This document shows, piece after piece, positions 12,846-23,217 of a DNA stretch of 64,000 nt (the stretch's first letter is position 1; every line of letters begins with the position of its first letter). The notes beneath the pieces are model-generated. The model was not told where the DNA came from and ran no database searches. It was given only the letters and a program-made list of their open reading frames with translations. Made by a program: the position numbers and the translations under genes. Source of the DNA: Phialophora verrucosa (Eukaryota > Ascomycota > Eurotiomycetes > Chaetothyriales > Herpotrichiellaceae); assembly GCA_002099365.1 (NCBI GenBank), contig MSED01000007.1, positions 1,302,001-1,366,000 of the forward strand, given 5' to 3'.

Positions 12846-13370
12846 ATGGACAACAGGCAACAGCAGGAAGCGGGCCGCCAGCGCATGCGCGAGCTTTTCC
12901 AGCAGCGTGAAGCCGAACGAGGCAGTCTCAAGCGCAAGCAACCCATTTTCAAGACTACAGAACAAGAGGCGCAGCTGCAGAGACAAAAGCAAAAGCAGCA
13001 GCACGAGCAACAGCAGCATCAGGGTGGCGTGGTCTGGACTCCCAATGCAGTGGCGCGGCAAGTCCGACTACCAACAGCCAGTAGAGGACAACGCCCGGTC
13101 TTTGACGAGAACATCTGGGATGAAGACCGACGTCCTCAGCGCGTCAATCAAGACCGATCTGTCAGTCCCAAGACACGCATCGCCAAAGACGACAATCACG
13201 TCCCGGGAAGCAGCAGGAATGGTGACAGCAACGTTAACACCAGCGGTCACAAAAACGCTAGTATGAAGACCACGTCGGGCAACGGACCTCCTCAGACGCC
13301 TTGGAAACGTGGCGCCGACGAAGGCAAACCTGGCAACACAATCGCCTCGAGCAGGAAGAAGCCTTCGTGA
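12846..13370 (+). CDS. Small Gln-rich, basic orphan protein
   Basis: A single-exon frame of 174 residues starts in a good context (aacATGGAC). Residues 1-60 are very rich in Gln, Arg, Lys and Glu and predict a charged helix or coiled coil. Residues 60-100 contain a more conserved-looking core (GVVWTPNAVARQVRLP and FDENIWDED). The tail is Ser/Asn/Lys-rich and ends in a basic cluster (SSRKKPS), consistent with disorder and possible nuclear localisation. I do not recognise the family. The same frame stays open upstream to an ATG at 12579 (263 residues), but that part reads like a CT-rich leader, so I prefer the later Met. Confidence 0.5.
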   Translation: MDNRQQQEAGRQRMRELFQQREAERGSLKRKQPIFKTTEQEAQLQRQKQKQQHEQQQHQGGVVWTPNAVARQVRLPTASRGQRPVFDENIWDEDRRPQRVNQDRSVSPKTRIAKDDNHVPGSSRNGDSNVNTSGHKNASMKTTSGNGPPQTPWKRGADEGKPGNTIASSRKKPS

Positions 13371-13392
13371 CGCTGGCTCCTTGGGGAGGTGT

Positions 13393-13414
13393 AATCAATC
13401 AATCAATCAATCAA
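13393..13414. repeat. (AATC)n microsatellite
   Basis: Five to six perfect AATC units sit just downstream of the Gln-rich gene and are followed by TCTG/TCGG units. The same AATC motif next to GTCTGTC recurs at 55389-55410. Confidence 0.85.
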
Positions 13415-13581
13415 TAATCTGTCGGTCTGTCTGTCAATTTTGCCTTCATTCTGGCCCGCTGCACCGCTGCACTGACTAACATTCACACACTCACCTCAGA
13501 TCGGTAAAGTCTCGTGCTATATTTGCCGCTTCTGGCGTGCAAATCCATCTCGTCTCTACCCTGATCATTCATTCCACTGCT

Positions 13582-13607
13582 CTTCCTTCCTTCCTTCCTT
13601 CCTTCCT
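13582..13607. repeat. (CTTC)n microsatellite
   Basis: About six consecutive CTTC units lie in non-coding DNA. No function is visible. Confidence 0.85.
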
Positions 13608-14413
13608 GCTTGCTTCCTGCACCCTGCGTCCGATGGGGCTTCATGGCATGCACGCACGGACGCCACGCACGCGCACACCGACAGATACCCTTGGTGCACT
13701 CATCCCAACTGATGACCACATATTTATTCATTCAGGAGAGGTCAGCCTTGTTTTCCCCTTTTCGGACGGAGTGACATTTGGCATTGGCATTGGCATTGAC
13801 ATGGACATTATCGCTGACATGAATATGGCAGCTCCAGCTTCAGCTTAAGTATGGGGATGAACCATTCCAGTAATCTCCGCGGAATGTCTTCGCCAACGCT
13901 ACCACGACCACCAGCAGCGCTGCCGAACGAGTAAACATGGTGATTCGCGTGCTATATAGGACCGCGGCAAGATGGGCCATCTCAGTCTTCATCCCCATTT
14001 CCGTCTCGATCTCGATGTCGATCCCGACCCTATTGACGAGGAGGAACCTACCTTGGAAGACCTGGGGACAGAGCATATTGATGACACAGAAAGAGCCGGG
14101 TCGGTGAATTTGGATCGGAGTGCTTGACATGGGTGTTCCATGCCATTGCATAACGTACATAGTCTACGCGGTCGGTCTCAACACAGACTGCCCATAGCCC
14201 GATCAATCTAATGCTATTGCTCTTGGATGGGCGATATGGCTTCTCCAGCGCGCACTCCGAAGCTCGCCATGCTGCTTTTTCTGACCGGTACAGAAACAAA
14301 CTGGAAGATACTGCATCATGCAGTTACATATCATGCATCTAGCACATCTCAAGACCGCCCCATGTTAGACTCGTGCAACAAAAGCTTTCCGCCTCCCCGT
14401 CCGCTCGTCAAAT

Positions 14414-17381
14414 CTACTCATCCTCTCCCTCGTCCCCGTGTTCCCTCTTTACTCCTCTTTTCTCCTCACCCACCCCCGCCACATCAATCATCTTCAACAG
14501 ATCGTTGACGTAGTCTCTCAATGTCCGACTCACGCTCAACACGTGGAACAAACTGTATTTGTGCGCCCCGAATAATCGCTCATTGAGCCTCACGCCATCC
14601 TTTTCAAAAGGCTGGCCGTGTTTGTTGGCATAGCGCGCTATATTGCGCAGAATCATTGCGCTCATCCAGGGAATGCCACAGGGGTGGTTGGTCCCGTCCA
14701 TCGCGGTGTAGTGCCATTCATGCTTCATCTGGACGGGATCCGAGTCTTTAACATCATTTGCCAACTCGTGAATGAGTTTGGACTGCTCGACAGCAGTCTG
14801 AGGGATGTGCATGCGCATGTGCGGGCCAATTTCACTCGTCTTGGTGATTGGTGATCGTCGCCCACAGTGCGTCCAGCGGCAGATCCAATTCTCAGAGCTC
14901 TTGGGATGGAAGCGTCCGTCGGGCGTCTTTTCTATTTTCAGATGCTCGGTCATGATGTGCTCCCAAAGTCTCTCGCGCTTGGTCTGCCAAATGGGGCAGA
15001 TATTTCGAGGATTGACACGACCACTGGGATCCTGTACATTTGTCTGACTCATGTCCCACATGCATCTGAACAGAGGTCGGCCTTGAACGTCAACCGCTAC
15101 TCTGCGTGGTTTGATGCCTTTGATGATAAACCTCGGCGTAGGTCCATTGATTACCTGAGCTTGAGCAGCTACAAAGGTGTTTGATACGTTCTTGATAAAT
15201 TCCGCTGCCGGTATGGGATTGTTCTGTGCAAATTTGGCCTGATATGCTTGCCAGATGGCGATCTGGGTGATGTCGTCCATAAGCGACTCTTCAAAACAGC
15301 AACGAAGCCATCTCGACGAGCGCTCAGGCTCGACAAATTGCATCAGGTGTGCATGTACTTCAGGGGGAACAATCGGGATGCTGGCCGGAGCTGTTTGCGA
15401 CCTCGGAGTCGGCTGGGATAGCACCTTTTCTTCCTGCTTGATCGATTGGTAGAGTAGTAGGCTAGTGAGTCGGGTGATTAAGTTGGGGAGAAGGTGGAAT
15501 GCGGTGGATAGTAGTTCAGTGTTGTTTTCTGGAATCGCGGTATACGCGTAGAGGAAATCGAGGGTGGTTTCCAGAAGTTCGTTGTCATCAAGAAGGGTGA
15601 ATGAAAACAACCGCTCGATGGTTGAGAGCGGCACATCGGTCAGACGATGCACGTCGGGGGTATCGAGAGCAATCCTGTTGATCGATCGGAGTGCCGAGAT
15701 CAACATACTGCGGTCATCAGACTCAAGGTATGGAAGCAGGGAAAGATACAAGGGGTCTCCCGGCTTCAGCGACCAGTATCGAGTGACTTGTTCTGTGATC
15801 TCAAGCGCCGACTGCTTGTACTCGACAATCCTTGATTGATGTGGTAGAGAAGCGGCAACGGTCAGGAAGTCCTTGAATAGGGAGAATCTGGACAAGAAAA
15901 GGGCATTCTCTTCCAATATGACCATATTGCGCAGAACCAGGACAGCTTCCTTCATCTTCTCCAACCTGATCGAAAATTCGGCCGTCTCGAGCTCCTTATC
16001 CGTGACTTTGGCGGTCGCAGCGCGGATGCGTTCGAGTAGATTCGAGGTGCCCAAGGCGGCATTTAGGGTGTTCGCGGGCTGGCCTTCATCATCTTCCTCG
16101 TATGAGATCTCCCACTTGACGCCGTAGATGAGCTGTGTGATCTCCAGCGCCTTTTCGAGTAGGGACTCGGCCAAGAAGGGGAAGCCTTCGAATTTGTACT
16201 TGTCACCTCGCTCGTACGACACCTTGACCAAGTGATGTAGCGCAAAGTCCTGCTCTTCTTGGACTCCTGACCGTAACCCATAAAGACACCTGAGATAGAT
16301 ATTTGGGCCCGTCATCCCAGCGGGGATGGCTTGTTTGAGAAATTGTTGTGGTTCTGGAGGAATCCTGGGCATCGCCATCGCTTTGGCCTGTGCCTTGCGG
16401 GGGTAGTAGAGGGGGTCATTTCCGGGAGTTTGGACTTGTCGCAGGGTGAGGGCCACGGGCTGTCGTGGCTCGTACTTGTCAAACCAGTCAAACCCTGAGC
16501 TGCGAGGGTCGACTGAGGCGTTGGTGTAGATGGGCTGCGCAGGCGGTGGGACTAAGGGCGAGTCTGTTGCGCGTACATTGCGAGTGCGTGAGGGCCCGCT
16601 GTCTGGTTGGAATATCTGAGTGCGCTTCGGGTCCTGTCTCAACTGGCCTGATATCATCGCGTCAATGAGCGCTGCCGCATCATCCTGGGGCGCATGAAAC
16701 CTACGGGTTGGATATCTGCTTGCGCTTCCTGGTTCTTCAGATTCCATCTTCTCTTTCTTGGGTGTCAGCTGCTCTTCTTCCTGCGACTCGCCTGCTCCGT
16801 CACCCATGGGGCCGTCAGTTGCGCCGCGCAGGTTGCCAGCAGTGTAATTCTCGACGGTCCGTTTGCGGAGATCGCCTCCTCTGGCGCTAAGGTCTTCGAG
16901 GATTTCTTTTGGGGGCGGTTCTTCTCCCCAGTATGTCGCGATCTCGTACGCGCTGATCAGAGAGTCAAAGGCGTCAGTGAAGGGCACATGGGCGTGAAGG
17001 CGAAGGAAACGGTGGGTAACACGCACGCGAGATTCTTGTAATATACGGTTTTGAGTTGAAATGTCATGACAGCCTCGTGTGTTTTGCCGAACCCAAATTT
17101 TGAGACGAGACTCCTCCATTGCATTCGCCCTGCTGTCACGGCATCATAGCCACCTCTTTCCATGACCATTTTGTATAGCTTGTGCAAGGAGATGGGGCGG
17201 CCACTGACTTTGGCGTCGCGATCGAAGGGTGTCCTTAAATACAGGGTGTACCGTCAGCATTTTGTTCTCCTGGTCTCCTTTCCTCGCTAGTTCCAACATA
17301 CCCTCGCTTCTCGTGGAAGGCTGCCACATCGTCCATGAACTCCTCCTCATCCTCTATCATCTTCCGAGGTGGCTCTGCCAT
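14414..17381 (-). CDS. rsc9: RSC chromatin-remodelling complex subunit Rsc9 (ARID and zinc-finger protein)
   Basis: Three exons, 17381..17302, 17233..17027 and 16952..14414, with introns of 68 and 74 bp, both joined in phase 2, encode 941 residues. Residues about 12-105 are an ARID DNA-binding domain, recognisable from EKRGTPFDRD, then HKLYKMVMERGGYDAV and YYKNLAAYEI, rebuilt across both introns. A disordered Pro/Arg linker and a long helical-repeat region follow (about 300-640). The C-terminal part has zinc-finger-like Cys/His patterns (CRWTHC followed by HMRMH). Rsc9 is part of the SWI/SNF-type RSC ATPase complex that slides nucleosomes at promoters in the nucleus. The translation start in exon 1 gives a short acidic leader, as in homologues. 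It is divergent from the Rec114-like gene at 17.8 kb. Confidence 0.9.
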
Positions 17382-17839
17382 TCTGTCTTCTCTGCTGTGT
17401 CACATGCGTTCGAATGATCACAGCGTGGCGCTCGTCTCGTCGGTGGGACTCATTCCAGATCGGGGACTAGCATGTAGGAGGATGCAACTCGGCGGCAGCG
17501 ATGAGGCAGGAAGAATCTGGAGGGGACGTGTACAGACTAACCAAGAGTTCACAGGCACAATTGTCAACGCAGTTTCTTTGCCCTTGCAGCTGACCCCCAG
17601 TCGGGTTGGCTCTTACTTGTCGGCTGTTTCCGCACGGATCATGTTTTCCGACTGGCCCTTTCCCTCGCTAGCATTTATGCTAAGCCTCTACTCGATTTCG
17701 TTCACTTCCTCCTCACTCTTCTCTAAATTCTTTCACCATGGATGGTATGTACTACTAGCCGGTCGAATGCTTCATAGCCACTTCAAGAGCTGTCCGTGAG
17801 TCAAGGCGACCCTGTGTGTTCATTGTCTGAGTACCGGCC
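17382..17839 (+). promoter_or_regulatory. Divergent promoter and leader with candidate upstream ORFs
   Basis: This 458 bp separates the starts of rsc9 and the Rec114-like gene. At 17738 an ATG in strong context (caccATGG) opens a six-codon frame ending at 17758, and a second short ATG frame follows at 17767. These are either upstream ORFs or, if the GTATGT at 17745 is a donor, part of a tiny first coding exon spliced to an acceptor near 17831. Confidence 0.4.
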
Positions 17840-19980
17840 ATGCCTTCGCAAGGATCTCAACCACTTTCTCAGTCGTCTTTCTTGTGTCTTCCTCTGTTCA
17901 GATTTTCCTATGCCACCCTTCCCAATGATCACATTGCTCCCATACCATGGATTCATCTGTCCAAGAAGAATGATCTTTTTGCCATCTTCGAAACAAGCCC
18001 GGTTCAGCTCGAGGATGGCCGCACGGAGGACAGGCAGAAATTCAAGGTTCTAAAGGACCCAGAGGTCATGGTATTTGAGCTGCAGAAAGACTGCGTCTTC
18101 TTTGCGTTCACCGCTCATCGAGCTACAGGAGGAACTTGATCTCAACGCCCTTTCTCTCGAAGCCCAGCGTGTTCTGGCTCAACCCCCGGCGGTCTTATCT
18201 GCTAATATTCCCCTTGTCGCCGTTGTTGTCAAAGTGCCGATGATTGCTATGAAGTATCCTCTGGCCAATGGACAGGTGACAGCGACCCCTACTGAAACCT
18301 TCCTTGCTCACAACCTTTCAGACCCGACGATTCCAGATGCGGTTCGGCAAGAACGAAGACTATTACGAAGCCATGAAAATGCTGGCGCGCGCCGCTGTGC
18401 CTACCGTTGAAGCCGGCACTTTTCCCAGCCTCAAACCTCCGCCAGACCCGAAACCCTCTTCCGTCAATCTTGTCGTGCCTGATGAATCGGCTTCTCAAGT
18501 CGAGGCAGACATTAGTGGTCCCAGAACGTGTATCATCAATGAGGCCATGGCCTCCATCTCATGTTCCCGGCTGGCTCCAGCAGCCTCGTCCGCGATGGCA
18601 CCTCCCCAGATATTCTCAGCATTCGCGAACGGTGCGGAGCACCAAGTAATTGGACAACCGCCGGCCGTCAGGCCGATGCAGACAGGTCCCCTGACGGAAT
18701 CCAGACCAGCCTATCCAAAATCTAACATTTCACTGAGTACAGCCACAACCCTTGTTGCCGGAAAGCAAGATTCCAGATCCTACCCTCTACAGCCTCGTAT
18801 TCGGGACTTGGAAGGGGACCTGCACCAGAGAGAAAGCATTCCTGGGGGCGAAAGGCGAAATAGGGACTTCCCAGTGGCGCAGATTACCCGCATTCCAGTG
18901 CCTCCTCAGGAAGTAGTCCATGACCTCCCTCCTAGCAGACAGAAAAGTCCGATACGGTCAACGGAACAAGAGCATTTAGGTCAACATCACTCGTTGCGTC
19001 CGACAAGAAGCACTATGTTGAGGACCCAACAATGCAGCGAGGACGCACCGTTCCACGAGGCTGCAACATCCGAGCGGAAGCCTTCCACGGACACGACCGG
19101 AAAGGGTAAGGGTAAAAGAGCAGCTGCCAGCAACACGGAGAAGGCACCAGCAGCCAAAAAGCCACGAGCTGCTGCTCCACCCAAGAAAGGTGGTAAGCCG
19201 CCTCCAAAGAAGTCACCAGTACCTACAGTCGAAGAGTTGCTGCAACAACCGGGATACAGCCTTCTTCCATATGACTCCTCTGCCAAGGCTCGGACCATAC
19301 CACGAGCGCAACAGCCGGTTGACCGACCAGAGGGATTCACCCAGCCGAAGGGACGGGGTATGGAGATACCAGAGTCAGAACACGGGGCCGAACATGGCGA
19401 GGGCAGCAGTCCAGAGCTGGGCCAAGCCATGACCACCTGCATAACCCGGTCTGCTTCACGAGCCCTTGCTTACACCCAATCGAAGGGCTTGGACGCACAA
19501 GGACCGACAGACGTCGCCGTCTTCAAAAGTGCACTTCCACCATGCACGCCCGCGGATCAGATCATAGGGAAACCTGCGACCCCTGCATCACCTACCATGC
19601 AAGCACGCGCCACTCCCCTCAAGGCGAAGGACCAACATCGGGGACAAAACACCAGCTTGGACCTGCCAACAGTCACCGTTACTGCTGCACCGGACGACCC
19701 GTTGCTGTCCGTGGCACAACAATGCCTGGTCCATGACGAGAACTTTGACCTTCTGAACGCTGACTCTCGACTAGAAGCGTGGAACAACCTTGAAGCTCCT
19801 ACAAGACTAACCGCGTTGAGGAGTTATCTGTGTGAATTGATACTGAAAGAACCCTTTGTGGACTTGGTCAAGAATATAAGTTCGCTGTGGGAAGGAGCGA
19901 TATTGGAAGGCCGCGTGACAAGGAACGTCATAGAAACCGCGAGGAGCGATGCAATGGACGGCCAAGAAGAACAATTGTGA
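17840..19980 (+). CDS. Probable Rec114-like meiotic recombination protein
   Basis: Three exons, 17840..18070, 18129..18275 and 18322..19980, have phase 0 junctions and introns of 58 and 46 bp, giving 678 residues. The N-terminal ~150 residues look like a PH-type beta fold: strands around LPLFRFSYATLP, PWIHLSKKNDLFAIFE and PLVAVVVKVPMIAMKY. A basic strand and helix then follow the last junction (TRRFQMRFGKNEDYYEAMKM). A long disordered Ser/Pro/Lys region comes next, and then a C-terminal helical module (about 605-665, LKEPFVDLVKNISSLWEG). This layout is that of Rec114/Rec7, which with Mei4 and Mer2 promotes Spo11 double-strand breaks in meiosis. The assignment rests on architecture and a few motifs, not on a search. 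The start is uncertain; an exon from 17738 could add a few residues. Confidence 0.55.
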
Positions 19981-21400
19981 TCAACCATGTCTAAAACCGC
20001 GAAGACGAATTGAGATGAGGGACTGCGCCGCGAGTCGTTCGGAATGGGAGGAAATGAATGAGTGAACATGACGACGAGATCCAGACACCTCTACAAGCCT
20101 TCGCTGCACACCGGCGTTTTGATTTCAAGGGATTCAGAGCATACCACCATAACATGACGACAATCTGCGCTGTGGGTGCCATCTGCGAAAGATGTTCAGT
20201 TTAGAGCTGAAGCAATGACCACGGGCATTGAATCCAACTTCTTTGAGCTTGCAACCTGTATTGACCCCAATGCGATACGGTAGCCCATTCGCAAACTGAC
20301 AGACGCATCCTCTTGGAGCGAGGAAGGTGGAATGGACGACACTACTGACCGAATCTATCTCTTCGACAACTGTCCAAGACTTGTACAGGGGGGTTGGCTG
20401 GAACACTGCGTGGGCACCCCGTAATAGGCGCATGGTGAAGAGACCGACCAGGGGTTGAGCTCGCGCTGAAATGCGCACACACCAGGTAAAGTACAACTAC
20501 GAAGTATGCCGCGGGATAGCTCATTGAGGAGCCGCTCACGTTTGGAAGTTGGATGTCATTGCTGTAAGTCTACTGACCCTGTTCGAATCGGTTGAGTGTT
20601 GTCAGTGCTCTGAGCACTCCGTACAGTGAGAAGGAAGGACTTTGGTGAATCCAGCTATATCAATGCTTATTCATGTTGATTCTCACGTGCAATGTCATAT
20701 GCTACTTGAAGTAGGTATGCACAGAAGGTGTAGAAGGACCCGCTGGAACACCCACGCCGTCGCAGCTAAGCCGCCCCAATGACCCTGCTCCAAGGTCCCG
20801 TCCTTTGGTTCGAATGCCCATTGTGACACGTAGCCTCCTTGAAGATCTATCACCAAACCAACAGCGCAGCGGCAATGTTGCAGTATAAACAAGACAGCAC
20901 CCAGGAAATGTATCTTTGAAGTGGACATCAAAAAGCGAGAGCTTGCTGAAACGAGAGATCAACAATGGTGAAGAAGGTTCGGATGGTGTTCTGAGTTGGT
21001 ATGCATTTTGTTGGGATTTATCTTGCAGACACGGCTCTCGAAGTGGAACTTTGGTCCCCGTTGCATTCGAGACCGGAGAAAGGTCTGCAGGATGAAAGGA
21101 AAATGGTCGGTATGTGTGTGACCAATACATGTGGTGGTCTCACGATCTTCCGAGCATGATTGCCAAAGATCGGCTTGGACAGTAGAACGTCCCTCCAACG
21201 CTGCCACCAAAGCCATGCCCAATTGTTGGTATAGCACAATGATGCATGCACAAGAAGTTTGAAATCTGGGGTGTAGCTCGAAAGAGCCCAAGACCGCATC
21301 GCTATCATAACGCCCAAAATGATCCATGCAGATAGGCGAAAGACCGCTCCGAACGCCAGGCTAAAACGCAATGATGCTGGGAAAGACAAGGCCACGGCCG
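19981..21400. other. Convergent intergenic region
   Basis: 1.42 kb between the 3' ends of the Rec114-like gene and cdc25. Several frames of 60-140 codons occur on the minus strand, but none shows family features or plausible splice continuity. I see no gene. Confidence 0.45.
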
Positions 21401-23217
21401 CTAATAGGAGAGCATTCGGTGGTTTCGGCGGAGGGCCTCGAGACCAGATCTCGGTCCGGCGACCGGGGTATAGTCGAGGCCCATGTCCAGATCCATGTCG
21501 CTATCCAAGGTTCTTCGACCCATGGCGGTAGGGCTTGAATCGATAGAAGGTGAATGCTGGCCAAAGGCGAACGTCTGAGCTCGAACAAGCTTGGATCTCT
21601 GTTTCACTTTTCCGAGACCCCGTTCGCAGTCGAGAACATGCTCCTTTGCGTGCATCTCGACATAATTTTGAGGATAGCACCTCAACCGGTAGTCTTTGAA
21701 GAAGTTGCTATAGCCACCATCTAAAATGTAGGCTTCTGGGTATGTCAATGCTGGGTAGCAATCCGCGTTGACGGCGCGATCCTTGTTGCGTATGTACTTG
21801 GCCATAAGAGGCGCGCGGTGAGCAGAATATTCACAGTGAAAGATAAGCAGCGCTTTCGGCGTCGGCTCAATCTCGAAGAGTTGAGCTGCAAGCTTCTCCT
21901 TGTCGTTGAAGTTCACAGCGCCTTCAATGTGGCCGCCATCGTACTCGTATTCGAACCTGCAGTCAATGACGACACGCTTCTCGTACAGATGATCGAATTT
22001 CCCGTCCAGCACTGAGACCATTGTCTCCTTCGTTATCCGAGGAAGGCATCCCGTCTCACCTTCCAGGCTGAAGTGGGGTAGCTGAGGAACATGTGGCGCT
22101 TCGACGTCCATAATAGAAGGTAATAATGAAGGAGGCGGGCTGAGTCTGTCCTTCTCTTGCCTCATCACATCTTCGGGATGCTCAAACATGCTCAATGATC
22201 GTCGGAACTGCTTGCGAGGCCTCACCAGAGGGTTGGACGACTTCCTCATGTGGTTGGACATGGGGGAGCCATTGCGAGACGAATGGCCAGAGGAAGTCAA
22301 GCTTGGCCGAGAGCGCGGAGGAGCAAATACAGGAGCGGCTAGGCGTGCAGCAGCTTTCTCCTGCACAGGAGAGCTTTCAAAGATCTCCGAGAGTGAGAGA
22401 GAAGATGATGTCGCGGGCTTGCTCGAGAAGTTGCCGTTGCCAAACCGGAACGGAGGCAGCTGGCTTTCGAGGGCAGGCCGCTGAGGCAGGGTGCCGGTAC
22501 TAAAGCCCTTAGCTTTGGCTAGTGAAGGTCGTAGAAACCCTGGTTTCCGTCTCTCTTGAGGGAGGTTCAGCTGTGGCAACTCGCTAGGAGAGTCAGCAGG
22601 GACCGGTGAGGGTATCGACAACGTGTCCGTCGGGGTCAGGTCTGGTGTGGGTGACTGCAACTGGATCGCCACGGTGCAGAAAGGCATCTTGTGCGGCAGA
22701 GGGGATACGTCAAGGTCCATGTCCATGATGGAATCGTTCGCTCCGGGAGAGGAGGATGGGATCGGAGGTGTTGTCAGGTTTCCTTCGCAATCATCAATTG
22801 ATAGAGCCTTCTTGTCAAATCAACAACCACTCACTGTGACCTTCCTGTGCAAACAGGCCATTGGGAAAGAGGGACCTCCGAGGCGTAGGTAGTTGCGGAC
22901 TAAGGTACAGGTTAGCTTTGGACAGGGCAGCTTTCTCATCCCAGGGTGCATGCAAACCTCTGATCTATATGAAAGTTCTGTGAAAAGTCCGCGGCCAGGC
23001 TGGCTGTGGGTGACGATCCTCGAACTGGCTTGAGGCTGAAGTAATCCGGTTGTGACTTCTTCATCGACAGATCTCTGAAGTTGAAGCTGTTTGTGCCAAA
23101 GGATTTGGCAGCCGCGAACGAGGCATATGATGGAGGAGCATCGGCTCTGAAGCCTCCGCAGTGGCCCATAAATACTGGTGGCTGCATGGCCGCCAGTGGT
23201 GATGAAGCTTCAATCAT
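21401..23217 (-). CDS. cdc25: M-phase inducer phosphatase Cdc25 (NimT)
   Basis: Dual-specificity phosphatase that removes inhibitory Tyr/Thr phosphates from Cdk1 to trigger mitosis. Three exons, 23217..22958, 22899..22835 and 22782..21401, with introns of 58 and 52 bp and exact phase joins (2 then 1), give 568 residues. The N-terminus (SSPLAAMQPP) and the exon 2-3 segments (PTPRRSLFPNGLF, TTPPIPSSSPG, MDMDLDVSPLPHK) match the regulatory region of filamentous-fungal NimT proteins. The rhodanese-type catalytic domain occupies about 345-500. It includes the acidic strand VVIDCRFEYEYDGGHI and the HCEYSAHRAP loop, a C-x5-R signature with catalytic Cys near residue 423. A disordered tail follows. 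The upstream flank is unusually long (3.8 kb). Confidence 0.93.

Larger units (their letters stand above)
13371..14413. other. Intergenic region with microsatellites
   Basis: About 1.04 kb between the Gln-rich gene and the 3' end of RSC9. It contains an AATC tract, a CTTC tract and degenerate hexamers based on GGCATT/GACATT near 13778-13815 and TCGATCTCGATG near 13984-14030. No gene is supported. Confidence 0.5.

Noticed and set aside
9777..13370. Possibility that the Zn(2)Cys(6) factor marks a secondary-metabolite cluster
   Set aside because: No PKS, NRPS, terpene synthase, P450 or transporter gene lies within the window around it.
20571..20595. GTTCGAATCG resembling a tRNA B-box
   Set aside because: No A-box at the right distance and no cloverleaf could be drawn, so no tRNA is called.
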